NCBI GenBank assembly: GCA_008704415.1
Contig: VXIS01000146.1
Location: forward strand, 1 to 64,000
Direction of reading: 5' to 3'
Origin: Sphaerosporella brunnea
Taxonomy: Eukaryota; Ascomycota; Pezizomycetes; Pezizales; Pyronemataceae
DNA length: 64,000 nt
The notes beneath the pieces were generated by a model that was given only the letters and a program-made list of their open reading frames with translations, was not told where the DNA came from and ran no database searches. A program made the position numbers and the translations under genes. Shown piece by piece: positions 33,303 through 45,140 of this stretch. The stretch's first letter is position 1. The number at the start of each line of letters is the position of its first letter.

Positions 33303-35290
33303 CTATGCATAACATAGCGGTGTATCTACTGACATCGCAACAACGGAAGCTCCAGCTTCCGGTTGGGGCGCCACGAAAGCCGCACTCGGGCAGACACCGA
33401 CGCGGTCCCGGAGCTGCGAACATCCCGAAGCCGACGGCGCATAGCCCCTGGCACTAGTACACACTCCTTCCTTATCTGCATACAACGTGGATTGCAGGAG
33501 GAGGAGGAGGAAGCTTAACTCATCGCGTGCAGGTATCGTATCGTGCATGTCGTACCCTACCACCCACGGGAACGGGCCTCCGAAACAGCGCAGAAAGCTT
33601 GGGACGCGTGGCTGCAACTGCTGCCGGAAAGATTCCGGAGGAGCTACATCGGATCTCGATTGGGTGGGTAAACTGAAAAGCAAGCCTGCCCTCGCCCTTC
33701 CCCTGCGATACATCTGGCGGTTGCTCATGGGACACGCAACGCTCCCTCCCTCAACAACATCGCCGTGCCGACTCACCAAGCGAACAATCAAGCCGACAAG
33801 TATGAGCAGTGCAAGAAGAAACAGTGGCCAGCGCTATCAACTACCTACGAAGCACCCGGATATGCCAGAGTAAAAGCATGTTGGTGGTATCTCCAGAAAC
33901 GCTTTGACTAACCAACCACCTGCACGAGCAGACGAGAGACCCATGTCAGTCATGTCTCCAATACACGGTGTTGTTGAACGCGGGCATCGACGGAGGAATC
34001 TGCAGTGGGAATGTATCGATGGTGTTGTATTCCCTGAGCTCCAAAACCCCGTGGACATTGATCTGTTCCAGTTTTCGTCGTCCCCCAGTTGCCGCTGCAC
34101 CATGCTTGTGTTCACTGTACGCCAGGCCGGGCCTTTATGGAGCATCGGCTGTTTGAAATCGACTGCAGCCTCAGCGTAAATCTCGGCAATGGTGCGGTTC
34201 ATGTTGCCTGACAAAGTGTATATCTCAAGTCCAGATCGGCCGGAATGTCGGGGGTGGCAAAAGAGCTACAAGTCCATTCCGCGGCGCCCCTAGAACCATT
34301 CGATTGCAAGATTTTGTCACCATTGGCTTGCGGGGTGTTGACGTACGGACGACGATGAGGATGCAGCAGAGTCCACGAACGATCAGAGAAGGTGGTTGTC
34401 AGAAGGAGAAGAAGATGTTATTTTCCCCCAGAACGTTCGGGGAGGTAAACCCTCCCCACCTCACTACTCAGGACTCCACGCCGCTCGCCAGCACTCTACC
34501 CCGCTCCGCTCTACAGGGTCCTCCGGGACGCAACACGGGGCGCCCAGTTTACTCAAAAGCTCGGGGAGTGCCAACGTGAAGCGCCAGGAGACGGAAAGAC
34601 CTGCAAAGCCAAGAACCCTTGATGTTTCACTGAAGGGGGGCGAACTCTCATTGCCGAACCAGAAGAAACCGCCGGCATTGGGTTTATACTGGCAGGGCGA
34701 GATTGAGCCAAAGGCCACTTTGTATTCAAAGGCGACATCCGACCACAGAACAACGTCGTCCATGTCCTCGAGTCCTGACGAGTAGTTCCCGTGGCGTCGC
34801 GAGAGCTCGACAAAACAGCTCTTCCTTTGGGCCGACGGCGGTTTGAGATTCCGGGATAGGAGGATGGCGTCCGTTGCATCGTCCGTGAAGTGGTATGTGA
34901 CGTTTGGCTGCACCATCTCCGGGGGGAAGCAGACGTGCTGTGATTGCAGAAGGGTAGCACGTCCACGCAAAGCAGCAATGTTCATCCGGGATGACGGGAG
35001 AAACGCACGTCCGAGGATACTGGTGTCGCCGAGGCCGGGCTGCGATTCGTATCCCTCGACTGATTGGGTCCTCGCAATGTGGTAGTCTTTGGGTCCGAGA
35101 CGAGAACCGTGGAAAACATCTGTGCGCTCAGGTTCGTCATCACAGGTTCGTCATCACCAGAAGCGTTATTGTCGACAGGCCAAGTCATGCCGGGTATCCG
35201 CCGGACCACCGTCTTTCATTGTCGAGTTCTCACTCCTTTAAACATTGGAATAAGCAGGGGCGAGAAGGTCGGAATTCGCACGTTGGTATA
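33303..35290 (-). pseudogene. Decayed unrecognised gene(s)
   Basis: Successive minus-strand open segments with protein-like composition: 34464-34985 (NVTYHFTDDATDAILLSRNL, GNYSSGLEDMDDVVLWSDVA), 33837-34214 (RTIAEIYAEAAVDFKQP) and 33303-33791. They are separated by stops and frame changes that I could not reconcile with consensus introns. I recognise no family. It may be one long gene with several unresolved introns, or a relic. Confidence 0.35.
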
Positions 35291-35998
35291 TCGACATGAT
35301 TTCGGCACATTGTTCATCCACCTGGCCATGTTCCAGCGCGAGCGAGGCCAGCATGTAACAGCACACCCGCGATGCAGATCCTAAGAACCGCCGAGCTTAT
35401 GGTGACGATCTGTGTCCCGTGCTGATGCACCACAACCCCCCCCCCCCTCTCCCCCCACGAGCGGCACGGAGTTTCGGCAGAGAGTTGGTTTCCCCATGTC
35501 CAGAAGGCCACGTGTGGCGCCGCTTAAAGCGTCTCTGATCGTCGGTGTCCATGGTACTCAAAGATGTCCAAGATTGACCGATGAGCCGCCTCTCAGCCAG
35601 CGCAAAGAGATGACTGCGGTTTGCTTTGTTGCGGCTGAACTGTCCTGTAATGGATGCCAATCATCACCACCCGATCTTCACAAAAGAAGCCGCTAGCTGA
35701 AGGATTGTTTTGAAGAGTTGATGTGGTGCGTTTTGCGGAATGGAGATGTGAAGCTGGAGGAGATGTGAAGCTGGAGGAGGGTGGTGGCTTTTGATGGCGC
35801 GTGGATTGAGTGGAGTTGGATGACGGAAAGGGTTACCCAACAGAGACAGTGGAGCATAGCGTGATGTTGCATGATGCGTTGACGCCGTTCAGTCATGATC
35901 AAATGAACAAAAAACTCCAAGTTGCTTTTTGGTATTCGCCCATAGTTACATATTCAACATTACAAATGATATCATATCTATCCTTCGCCTTCCATCCA
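35291..35998. other. gene-free stretch
   Basis: Contains a 10-base C-run at about 35440 and a direct duplication of gatgtgaagctggagga at 35743/35762. No coding feature supported. Confidence 0.4.
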
Positions 35999-37140
35999 TT
36001 ACTTGGCAACATCCAATACCCTCTTCTCCCTGGAACTCTGTCCCATCAAGGTCAAAAGCCGAACCACATTAGCCGCCTGCTCAGGCTTGACCTCAATCTC
36101 GGCCTTGCCCTCAAGAGCGTCCGACAAGTTCTGGAACCATTTGATGTACACTCCGTCCTCGCTCTTGACCTTTTTGCTTCCTTGGGGAGTGGTCAGCACA
36201 CCCCAATGCTCCTCCGTCTCGACACCGAACTTGGGATCCGAAGGGGCCATTCCAGCCTTGGTCTGGTCCTCCTGCAGGTCGAGGCCATGCTTGACGTATC
36301 CCGCCTCGGTTCCGCGAACGATATACCGGATCTGGCGCTCGCACAGGGAGGTCGCGTTGGCAACCAGCTTGACAACCAGTCCCGAGTCATAGAAGAGCAT
36401 AGCGTCGAAAGCATCGTCCAAGAATCCATCCTCGCCCCACTGCGCCTTGGGCTCAGAGGAGTTCTGGCGCTCATCGCGCACAGAGGCAAAGACACGGTCG
36501 GGCAGGCCGAACAGGGTCAATGCCTGGTCCAACAAGTGGGAGCCGAGATCGAACAGGATTCCGTTGCCAGCAACCGCCTGAGTCTTCCAGCTGTCCTTCT
36601 TCGCGGCGCCAGGCGCCTTGTAGCGGTCAAAGTGGGTCTCGAAGGAGACAATTTGGCCAAAGGTGTTTGCGGCGATCAAACGCCGCAGCGTCAGGAAGTC
36701 GGCGTCGAATCTTCGGTCTGCTATCCGTTAGCCCGAAGCAAAAAGAGGGACAGAGGGGGAGGGAACCTACTGTGGAAGACGGTCAACAACCGGACCTTCT
36801 CCTTCGCCAGCGCGCAGAGCTCATCACCCTCCTCCGGCTTCACGGTGAATGGCTTCTCAACGGCGACGTCCTTGCCGGCCTCGAGCAGCGCCTTGGTCAT
36901 CGGGTAGTGTTGAGCGTTGGAGGTGCCAACGATCACGAGGCGGATCTCAGGGTCCGCGCAGACGGCCTCAAGGCTGGGGTGAACCTTGACACCGGGGTGG
37001 TCGCGGGCAGCATCGTTCTCGGGGGTCGGGTTGCGCTGGAGGATCGAGTGCAGGTGCAGACCGGGAGTGAGGAGAATGTACGGGATGTGGAAGACCTTGG
37101 CGGAGAGGCCGTAACCGATGACACAGACGTTGGCGGGCAT
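35999..37140 (-). CDS. Gfo/Idh/MocA-family oxidoreductase
   Basis: Model: complement(join(35999..36717, 36771..37140)), 362 aa, one 53-bp intron (gtaggt...tagcag). N-terminal Rossmann fold with VIGYGLSAK (7-15) for NAD(P), VIVGTSNAQH near 70, and the family signature AVEKPFTV (Glu95-Lys96-Pro97), whose Lys is the usual catalytic residue. The splice junction creates VFHNRRFDADFLTLR, a motif of the YdgJ-like branch. The C-terminal alpha/beta domain contains DLGSHLLDQALTLFG with the His expected in the active site. Likely a cytosolic NAD(P)-dependent sugar or polyol dehydrogenase; substrate unknown. Length is typical (about 345-390 aa). Confidence 0.95.
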
Positions 37141-37738
37141 ATTCGAGATTAGAGATTGGCGATTGGCGATTGGGGTATCTTTGTAAATGAGCTGGAATCT
37201 GGGCGTTTATATTTGACTGCGGAAGCGGGGTAGATGATGGCGGAGAGGCCGGGAGGTTTTGTAATCGGCAGGTTAGGGTTCCCCAGCCGGAGTCGCCGTC
37301 AGTGCCGTCACCCGCCGCAAACTCCGCACCGGCATGCCGAGTCCGCGTCTCTTTACTCGTATAGGAAGCGATTTCAAGCTTAAAAGAGTGAGGATGAGCG
37401 ATGATGAGTGTTGGACGTTTTAGTGTGCGGGGAGGAGAGCGGAGAATCGCTGTTTTGGGAATATAGGATGAGAGGGCTCCGCGATGTTTTGTCAGAACTT
37501 CACGATGGGAGCTTCCAGAGTCCAGACAGCTCCAGAAGTCGGTGCGAAGGCCGAGAAGCGAATGCGATGTGACGCGACGCGCGATTGAGGCGAGCCATGA
37601 GCCATGAGCACATATCATCGCATAACAGGCTGAAGGATAGATCTACAAACACATAGAAATAACACGGCAGAAATCGCTCAGAGAACTCCAAGAAAACCCA
37701 ACCATTGATAGCCCTCTCCTCCAATCCTCACCACCGGC
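37141..37738. other. Promoter/intergenic stretch
   Basis: 5' flank of the oxidoreductase and 3' flank of the next small gene, both minus strand. No additional feature seen. Confidence 0.4.
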
Positions 37739-37915
37739 TCATACCGGTTCAGTAGAACTCGTAGTAACTTCGCTGCTGGAATAGTCCGATATAGGCTCGC
37801 GGTTGCCCGTGATGCGGTTGATGATCGATCGGTATTTGATGATCACGAATATTGTGAGCCCAAGGCCTAGGAAAATGAAGATGACGATCAGGGCGATAGC
37901 GTCGTTTCCTTTCAT
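37739..37915 (-). CDS. Small single-pass membrane protein, paralog A
   Basis: 58 aa, uninterrupted. It starts MKGNDAIALIVIFIFLGLGL, continues into one hydrophobic helix (about residues 6-27), then KYRS and a hydrophilic Ser/Thr-rich tail ending STEPV. It is paired with a paralog 446 bp upstream (38362-38523) that shares the MKxxDxIAxIVI start, helix length, Lys-Tyr after the helix and a Ser-rich tail. The paralogy argues that both are translated. Function unknown; it resembles small fungal membrane regulators in size only. Confidence 0.7.
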   Translation of the reverse strand: MKGNDAIALIVIFIFLGLGLTIFVIIKYRSIINRITGNREPISDYSSSEVTTSSTEPV

Positions 37916-38361
37916 CGTTGATCTGATCGAGTGTGGTATGTAGCAATCTAGCGCTGGAGAACAGCTATCTAGGAAGAAGCTGTGGAAATATCTGGCGCGT
38001 GTACCAAGCTCGTGTTCTGAAGTTGAAGGTGCTCTAGAATCGGTGTCTCTGTCATTAGAAACATCATCAGCCGTACCAGAGGAATAGAAGAAGAAAGGCT
38101 TCTCACCAGTGCACAGATGCGACGCGCTCCCTTGGGAAGTAAAAGAAAAGGCTGGGAGCTGGCGGCAAAACTTGGGACGACCCATGGCGACCAGCGATGC
38201 CAGGGGCAACTGATACAGAATAGCCGGTTGATGTGGGACTGGCGGCTATGTATCTACCCCAGCAGACGTCGAAGACTCCTGGAGAAACGTTATTCCGCTC
38301 TTCGGCGCAGCCTGCCTGACCCGCCTGCGTAGCTCCCGCCGACACTCCTCTGCCGTCGCGG

Positions 38362-38523
38362 TTACACCTCGCTGCCGCTGCGGCTACTGTCAACCAAGGA
38401 TCGCGGCGGGTTGCTTCCCCTTCCCGCCAAAAATTGTCCGTATTTGAAGGCGGCAAAGAGGACCAAGAGGAGTAAGAGGAAAAAGAGAATGACGATAACC
38501 GCGATGACGTCGCGATCTTTCAT
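38362..38523 (-). CDS. Small single-pass membrane protein, paralog B
   Basis: 53 aa, starting MKDRDVIAVIVILFFLLLLL, then one Leu/Phe-rich helix (about 6-27), KYGQF and a Ser/Arg tail ending SGSEV. It is too short for usual ORF cut-offs but is supported by similarity to 37739-37915 in sequence, layout and strand. Tandem duplication is the simplest origin. Function unknown. Confidence 0.65.
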   Translation of the reverse strand: MKDRDVIAVIVILFFLLLLLVLFAAFKYGQFLAGRGSNPPRSLVDSSRSGSEV

Positions 38524-39292
38524 TTTTGCGTGGTAGAAGCTGTCGTCTTGAGTGTCAGGCTGGACGTTGGACTTTCGACAGAGGTATACTAGAAAATCTG
38601 CTGGAATAATATATTAGAAGTCACTTCAAACGCAGGAATGAAGAAAAATACTTTCCGCCATTTCATTTGTTCGCTGTCCGTACGGTGTTGCACGAACGGG
38701 GAAAGGCGGCCGCTGAGCTGGCAATATGTACCGATGATATGTACAAGAATACATGGCAGTGGAATGTATTCTATACAGGTAGCTGCCGCTGTTCGGATAC
38801 AGGCGATTGGCGGAGAGGGACTTAGGGCCGCGTGTCGAGTTGACTGTCAACCTGTATCGAGTGGACATATCTCCCGGGCTGGAGTCAACAGTGAAAGCGG
38901 GCACCAGCACCCAAGACAGCGGGCCATCCAGCCGACGACACCAGCAGCCGCCTTTTTTTGGTTCGTGTGATCTGGAGTGAACCAAATAGTTTGGCCTTGT
39001 AAATTGATTTACTTGCCCTATTTTGCGGCCCCCTTGGATGATTTCTTGGAGGCGAACCAGAACCCAAGATCTGTTGAGTTGATCAGGTACTAGTACCCGC
39101 CTTGTCGGCCTTGGCCCGCAGCAAACATTTAGCCCACAGGTTCTCCCCGCCGATGCCCACCGGCCGCCTCCGCAACATTAACTGTTTGCACGATTCGCCG
39201 CCGCGTCGTAAGTGGCGTGCGCGTATTCCACGTGTGCGGCTGCAAGGGTCACGGAGGAAGCTCCGTTGTTTTGCGCATTATGACACTCCACT
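38524..39292. other. gene-free stretch
   Basis: No supported gene; open frames lack motifs. The right end is the junction with a truncated LINE. Confidence 0.4.
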
Positions 39293-39559
39293 CCTGTAGG
39301 TGCTCCGAGGCCGTTCTCGGCTTCCTCGGGAGCACGCAGGTTGGCAAGTGGCCGGAGAAGCCACGAGAATGATTGTGAACTTATGTCTTTCCCTTTGTCT
39401 TTCCCTTTGTGCTATCTTACCAGTTACGAATTTCCTTGGTGCGCCTCGTAGATCACGCCCGTCTGTGGATACTTGAGGTCCAAGGGTAGATCTGTGTATA
39501 TAGCCCTCATGTCATGGCCGCAAGCACCCGAATACAGGATGATTAAAACAAACAAAAAA
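39293..39559 (+). mobile_element. 5'-truncated LINE stub, plus strand
   Basis: Encodes the last residues of LINE ORF2 in frame (EAVLGFLGSTQVGKWPEKPR then TGA at about 39359), matching the C-terminus of the element at 1.35 kb. The 3' UTR follows, with atgtcatggccgcaagc and gaatacaggatgattaaaac, and a short A-rich tail. No clear target duplication; opposite orientation to the other copies. Confidence 0.88.
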
Positions 39560-39746
39560 TCAGCCATGCCCAACCGTCGACGATAGTGAAGGAGTTCGAC
39601 TCTGGAATTCCGATGAGCGAGTCTAGCCGAAAATAGATGTCGTCACTACGCCAACATGACGCAATGCCACATCGCTATCAACTTATATTTCCCACCCTCC
39701 CCCCGCCCCACCCGAAACGATCATTCACCTCATCACCACCACGACC

Positions 39747-41016
39747 ATGTCAGCCGCAATAACCGGCAAAGCCACCCTCAAAGCCCACGGTTCCTCCACT
39801 TCGAAAAAGGAGGAGCCGGAGGCGCATGCTCCGCGCGCCGCTACAGTCCAATCCGAACCGGAGGATGCGAGCGAGGATAATAACGCGGTGGACCTGTCTA
39901 AGATTCCAATGGAGGACAAGGTCTCGCGGTACGTGGAGATCTTGACCCGGGAGGATCTGAATAGAGAGGAGGAAGAGGATAGGAAGCGTGAGAAGGAAGA
40001 GGCGCTGGCTCGGGGAGAAAACCCGGAGGAGGAGGAGGAAGAGGAAGAGCAGGATGAAGACCTACCTACCGGCAGAATCTACTTCAAAGGCCTCGATGCT
40101 GAGGACACCGGATCCCCGGCCAGGGTCTCGCTCGCTGCTCTGGAACGCCTGTGTCTTCTGTACAACGCGGCGGACGCGCAGAATCCGGACTTGGGGGAGG
40201 TCATCCACATGGTCCGTGACGCGGAGGGGTACGCAGTGATCAGTATTTTCCACGGCGAACTGTCGCAATACCAACGGCACACCGCACAGCGGAAGAAATC
40301 GGCAGATGTGGTAATGGATCTCTGGCCTATCGTTGAAGCCTTGGCTTTCTTCCTTTGGGGATCGGATGATGCTCACTGGATGCGTACGTGTTCGCACGAT
40401 TCACTTTGGTTTTGTGATGGGTAATTGACGTTTCTTATAAAGATGTCGATGATGGCGAAGGCGTGAGGCGGCTTGTTGAGGTCTTTGGCGCTATGTATCT
40501 TGACAGCCTGCTCCGCCTGGACGCCGAGGGCTTCCTGCGCACGGACGGGCCAATCAAGAATTTGCCATTGGTCATGGGAATCATGCTCGGCCTCGCCGCA
40601 GATTGGACCAGTATCTCGGGTGAGAAGAGCGTCGGCTGGGCGCGCGAGATCTTGCGCTTGGCTCAAGAGAAAGGGATCGACTTGCTCTCCATGACCGACA
40701 AGGTCGAGCCGTACGAGCCCCCGCCAGAGTATGTCGATAGCGATGGGGATATGGACGAGCAAGATGAAGGCGAGTGGCAGGATGTGGACCGGTACTACAA
40801 TTTCGACAAGTTGGTGAGTGCAACCGTCGCTGTTGCCGTTCCAATCGCGGATGCTAACTTGAAGTGCAGTTGAGAGCTTACAAAAGGAGGTGGGTTCCCT
40901 GGAAAGACGCTTGTATCGACTTGTCCAAGCCGTCGGTCAAGCGTGAGATCGATCAGACTTTGAAGGAAGTGTCGGAACGCACTGCGGGATATACTTGGGA
41001 ACCGGATAAGGTGTAA
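39747..41016 (+). CDS. Acidic conserved-looking protein, function unknown
   Basis: Model: join(39747..40383, 40443..40813, 40870..41016), 384 aa, introns 59 and 56 bp with good donors (gtacgt, gtgagt) and branch atgctaac in the second. The N-terminal 110 residues are charged with a Glu run (EEEEEEEE around residue 95), probably coiled or disordered. The middle is a helical globular part (VSLAALERLCLLYNAADAQN, DVVMDLWPIVEALAFFLWG, GVRRLVEVFGAMYLDSLLRLD, LVMGIMLGLAADWTSI). The end (KRRWVPWKDACIDL...YTWEPDKV) is basic/aromatic. No signal peptide or membrane segment. I do not recognise the family; domain-like regularity and perfect splicing suggest a real gene. Confidence 0.82.
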
Positions 41017-41592
41017 CTACTACATGAAAACAATTCAACTGCATCTTTTTTTTTTTTCATTTTCTGCTTCATGTTTACAGCCGGTTACCGCGTACTATAA
41101 GTATCCCTTGATGGGTTACCTTGCCCAACTACAATTCTAAAACTGCGATCCCAGTGCGTTTGTGGCAACGTTGCTCGAACCACAAACTACATTTTTTGCA
41201 GAAGCTGTGCTGCTGGATTGCGCTGGGAAAGGTGAGGGGAACGTAGAAACATCACACATACACTGACCGGCTTGGTTGAAGATTGTTATTGAAGGGGATT
41301 TGCATTTTTCCTTTCGGAATGGGATGGGGAATGGTAACGTTACCGTGAATATACGAGTTTCCAACCTGCGATATGACTTCACCTGATATCACTGGAGAAA
41401 AAACATTACATTCGACAACATAAGTACAAGCACGCAACACGCCACAGCCGCCCACCTGCCATTACACCAGCCCCACCATCACCTCACCAACTCCTCATGC
41501 CTCCTCCCCAACCCGGCACACCGAACGGACCAGGCGCTCCCCGCATCATCATCTGCACAAACACGGTGAAAAATAAAAAAAGAGCTCAGGAG
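41017..41592. other. Intergenic between convergent genes
   Basis: 3' flanks of a plus-strand and a minus-strand gene. An oligo(T) tract lies at about 41047-41058. Nothing else seen. Confidence 0.4.
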
Positions 41593-42586
41593 TTATCCCG
41601 CGGCGCCCGCAGCAGCAGCAGCAGTAGTAGCTTGGTACGCACCATCAGAGCCGGCGACGCCGCTATCGGTAGTTCCGGGGCGCGGCTGCGGCGCGCCCGC
41701 GCGCTTCTCGTCGAGCACGTGCTCGCGGATGCGGCCGTACTCGGTGAACGCCAGGTGCAGCAGGTCGAAGTCGAGCGTACGCGACAGCGCCAGCAGCGCG
41801 ACCGCGAACACGTCCTGCGAGAGCACGTCGAGCACGCTGTAGAAGATCTGCTCGGCGTCGTTGGTGATGCAGCCGGCGCCTTCGGAGACCGCCCACGCGA
41901 TCGGGTAGAGCAGCCTGCGGTTTTGTCAGCTATGAGAGCAGAGGGAGGGGCGGCGGCGTACATGAGCCCCAGCTCCCACCCCGCCAGCACCGTAAACACC
42001 CGGTGCGCCTGCGTGTCGATGGTCCGCGCGTAGCTCCGCGCGATCCCGAGCGTCTGCCACACCACGAGGAAATACAGCACCACCGCGATCACGAAGAACC
42101 CCCACTTGTAGGTGCTGCGCACGAACATGCCCGCCAGGAATAGCGTCGCCCACAACATCACCAGCGCGATCGTGAAGAGGATACTCGCCCAGCCGACGCC
42201 GCTCAGCAGCAGCAGCGCAAACATGATCTGCGAGAAGTTGACGAAATACCCGACCCAGCGCGCGTAGAAAACCTGCCGGCCGCGGACCCCGACCCCGCCC
42301 AGGTCCGACGCTATGATGAAGTAGTAGATGGTCGCCACGCTCAGGATCGTGAGTGCGAAGTAGTGGAATATTCGCCGGCGCGGGGCCGTGAGGTATGCCC
42401 ACCCGAGCACCCCCAGGAGCAGCAATGCGTGCAACGCGCAGATCGCCCAGTCCAGGTCGGAGCCGTGCGTTGTTATGTTGTGCCTGCAACGTAAATCAGC
42501 AAGCTCCCCCAATCCAAAAAAAATATATATAAAAAAATGGAGAATAGGAAATACGTTGCGACAGGCGGGTTGCTGTGAAGCGCCAT
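41593..42586 (-). CDS. Opsin-related protein lacking retinal lysine
   Basis: Model: complement(join(41593..41914, 41962..42483, 42555..42586)), 291 aa, introns 47 and 71 bp; the first exon encodes MALHSNPPVAT. Seven hydrophobic helices follow the microbial-rhodopsin pattern: THGSDLDWAICALHALLLLG (helix A), the RRIFHYFALTILSVATIYYF region (B), VFYARWVGYFVNFSQIMFAL (C), and so on. The last helix reads FYSVLDVLSQDVFAVALL; where photoactive opsins have Lys (DVLAK-VF) this has Gln. It therefore cannot form the retinal Schiff base and belongs with the Hsp30/Mrh1-type opsin-related membrane proteins. The C-terminal tail is Ala/Gly-rich. Expected in the plasma membrane, stress-linked in relatives. 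The gtattt donor of intron 1 is weak. Confidence 0.92.
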
Positions 42587-43133
42587 GTTGGTCCGTTTTA
42601 GCAATTCCAGAGCTGGCATGATGGGCAAGATTTCGTCTGTTTTGCAGGTGGAATAAAGCAGAGAACGCCGGAGTGTCCTTGGTGTTGTTGAAGCATTCGC
42701 TTTTGGGGAATATATATCAAGTACCGACCATGACGAGATTCCCGCGGAGGGACTGATGTCACTATCACCACACCTGATTGCAATGACGCTTGTTGCCTCG
42801 CACTAGTTACGACCTTCCCCCGGGGTACCGACAACCACTGGTAATAAGCCGGGTGTGGATCTGTGATCAGGACGGTTGGCTGCTTCACTGTTACGGCCTT
42901 GTATGTACAATGTACCTATTGTGGTGGTCTTAAAGGTGCCTGGTATTTTGATAATGCGGACGGGTAGTATGCTTTCACATCGTTCATATGAAAACGAATC
43001 GGGATCCGTCATCGCGTTCGAAACCGAGTCCGTTAAACTCGAAGCTACCACCGTATTGGTAAGCTTGAAGTGCTAGGTTGCAGGTCGAATGATATATTGT
43101 GACCGATAGGTCAGTCTATCCTCCAACATCTCC
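42587..43133. other. ORP promoter region
   Basis: 5' flank of the opsin-related gene and 3' flank of the AIM6-like gene. No clear heat-shock element array found by eye. Confidence 0.4.
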
Positions 43134-44223
43134 CTACCACCTCGTCGCGGCCGCCGCCCTCAAATCATCAGCATTCAGCAAATAGACCCCCAAATCCATA
43201 ACCTGTTCCCAAACCTTGTTCCTCGTCTTCAGCGGCCACGCCGGCAAATCCCAGAAACGGCCCTCAATGCCCCTCTCATTCGCCTTCTTCACCAGCTCCT
43301 TAACGATCTCCATTTGCGTCCCGTTCAACCCCTCGGCTCCAACCTCACCCACCGCCGCCGAAAGCTGGCACGACGCAATCGGCGAGATGGCGGCAGTGAT
43401 GTTGTTCTCTGCGAGCGCCATCCACGGCCCATCGAAGAAGTAGTCGCGCTTGGTAACGGGCGCTACTAGGTCCAGAGGCGTGTTTCCGGTGCCGATCACG
43501 GTTATGGGGCCGGGGGTTATGGTGTTGTTGTTTACGGTTGTGAGGTACCCACGTTCTCGCAGCGGCTGCAGCGCCGAGATCACGTGTGGGAGGGTTTCTT
43601 CGCCCGAGGTTTTGAGTTCGATCCAGAAGTATAGGGTCTGCTCAGCGGTAGTATCGAAGACGCCGCTGTGGGGTTTGTCAGCTGCTTATTCCCGGGGACG
43701 GCACGGGGGAGGAGGGATGTACTTGTAGGTCTTTTCCGGCGCGAACGGCGTGGACGGGTTCTGCGCCTCCAGGATGGACACCAGAGGGTCGATGTATAAC
43801 GACTGCAAGGTGCGGTTTGCGGTCAGCGAGGACGTGTCGTGACCCACGAATAGCGTCGAGTTGTAGAGCCACACGTCGGCTTCGACACTTATCGCGCCGA
43901 ACGAGAGTGCTGTTGGTAGCGTCAGCTCTTTTGCCCTGTGAGAGTGGAGAATGTAGACGCGCACCCTCATACAGCGGTACATCGCGCCAGTAGTCGTTGT
44001 GGCTGTGGATCCGTTTCTGTCCGGTGTCAATTGAAGTCGATTGCACAGCGTGATGGTGGAGGAAACAAACGGGGATAATGCCGCGCGTCAAGTCGGTCGG
44101 ATACGACGCGAGCGGGCTCGCGTCCCACGTGCTCAGGAACCGCTGGATGCCGGGCTTGTGCTGTTGAGCGATTGGCGTCGCGGCAACAGAGGCCGCGCAT
44201 AAAACGAGGGCGAAGAAATTCAT
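43134..44223 (-). CDS. AIM6-like secreted phosphodiesterase
   Basis: Model: complement(join(43134..43665, 43723..43909, 43965..44016, 44071..44223)), 307 aa, introns 57, 55 and 54 bp (branches gctgac, gctgac, attgac). Signal peptide MNFFALVLCAASVAATPIA. It has the PLC-like/GDPD TIM-barrel motifs of the AIM6 family: IPKRIHSHNDYWRDVPLY, ISVEADVWLYN, LFVGHD, then FWIELKTSG (core HND, E-D, GHD). The middle strand GPITVIGTGNTPLDL and the C-terminal WDLPAWPL are also typical. The 54-bp first intron keeps the frame open, so an unspliced reading is possible but would insert 18 residues just before the HND motif. Likely secreted or vacuolar; substrate unknown. Confidence 0.92.
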
Positions 44224-44281
44224 CGTTGCGGTTCGAAGCAGTGACGGATACCAAAGCAGCGCAAGAAGTGTTGCTTTGCGG

Positions 44282-45140
44282 TTAAGGAACGGAAGCTGAG
44301 GGAGCGTGCGCGTGGTGGTTGTTCCGATCCGCGGTGGTTGGTCTCCAGGGTCCTTGACGAATGGCAGCACACGCGTGGGTATCGGTGGGATGAGCCGTCA
44401 GGAACCTGAACTGCTGCGGAACAGGCGGCGGCATGCCATATGCGTATTGCGTGGGAGGAGCGGGGAGTGGCCGTAGCTGCTGCTGGTAGACGTAAAAGGC
44501 TGGGAGACGCTTGCCTATCGCGTTGATACACTCAATCAACGTCACCCACTCGCGGTTGCTCTGTTGAGTCGTTTTGACCCTCGTCCGAGCGAGCACCAGA
44601 TTGTTCTTCTTGTCGCCTTGCCCCATTATGAACCCCGTCTCATCCATGTTCCACATGTTTTCCGGCTGGGCGGATGATGATGAGAGTTGAAAGCTTCTTA
44701 AAGTGGTCCTTTACTGTGTCGACATTCATCGCTGCGACTCTATCGTGCTCCACAGCTCGTGCAACCTTTGTACTGACCTCTGGGTGGCGCCTCAAGAAGC
44801 GCGTGGTGAAGTGGTCACCGATAGTCGCTTGGGGGTTCCCACGCCGGTTCACGATCTCAAGTTCCATCTGCCGCACCTCCCTATGCCTTGGTGCGAACCC
44901 CAACGCGTCTCTATCCTCAATCCAGCGTACCATTTCGTTCTCCTCTGGGGCCAAGGTATGCTCATTCTGGTCGGCTTCTCTGGCTGGGCGAGTGCGGCCG
45001 GAGAGGGTGTTCCTATGGATCTCCCAACGGTCTGCTATGTACATGCTTTATCTTCGCCTCTGGAGGCTGCTGCTCCGCAAGATCCTTGAGTGCTTTGGCT
45101 ATTCTCTCCTCTTTTTATTGCGTCGTTGCGGCATCGTAAG
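44282..45140 (-). pseudogene. pogo/Fot1-type transposase relic
   Basis: It begins MPQRRNKKRR at about 45140 and meets a TAG after 11 codons. It then continues in other frames with a CENP-B-like helix-turn-helix region (MVRWIEDRDALGFAPRHREV, FTTRFLRRHPEVSTK) and the first catalytic Asp motif WNMDETGFIMGQG, NREWVTLIECINAIGKRLPAF. Frames change at least twice, and the sequence stops after the first third of the DDE domain, close to the AIM6-like promoter. It is dead. Confidence 0.85.

Noticed and set aside
39560..39590. Similarity of agccatgcccaacc..gtcgacgata at 39561 and 45207
   Set aside because: Only about 25 bp are shared, with no inverted or direct flanking structure; could be a tiny transposon remnant but cannot be supported.
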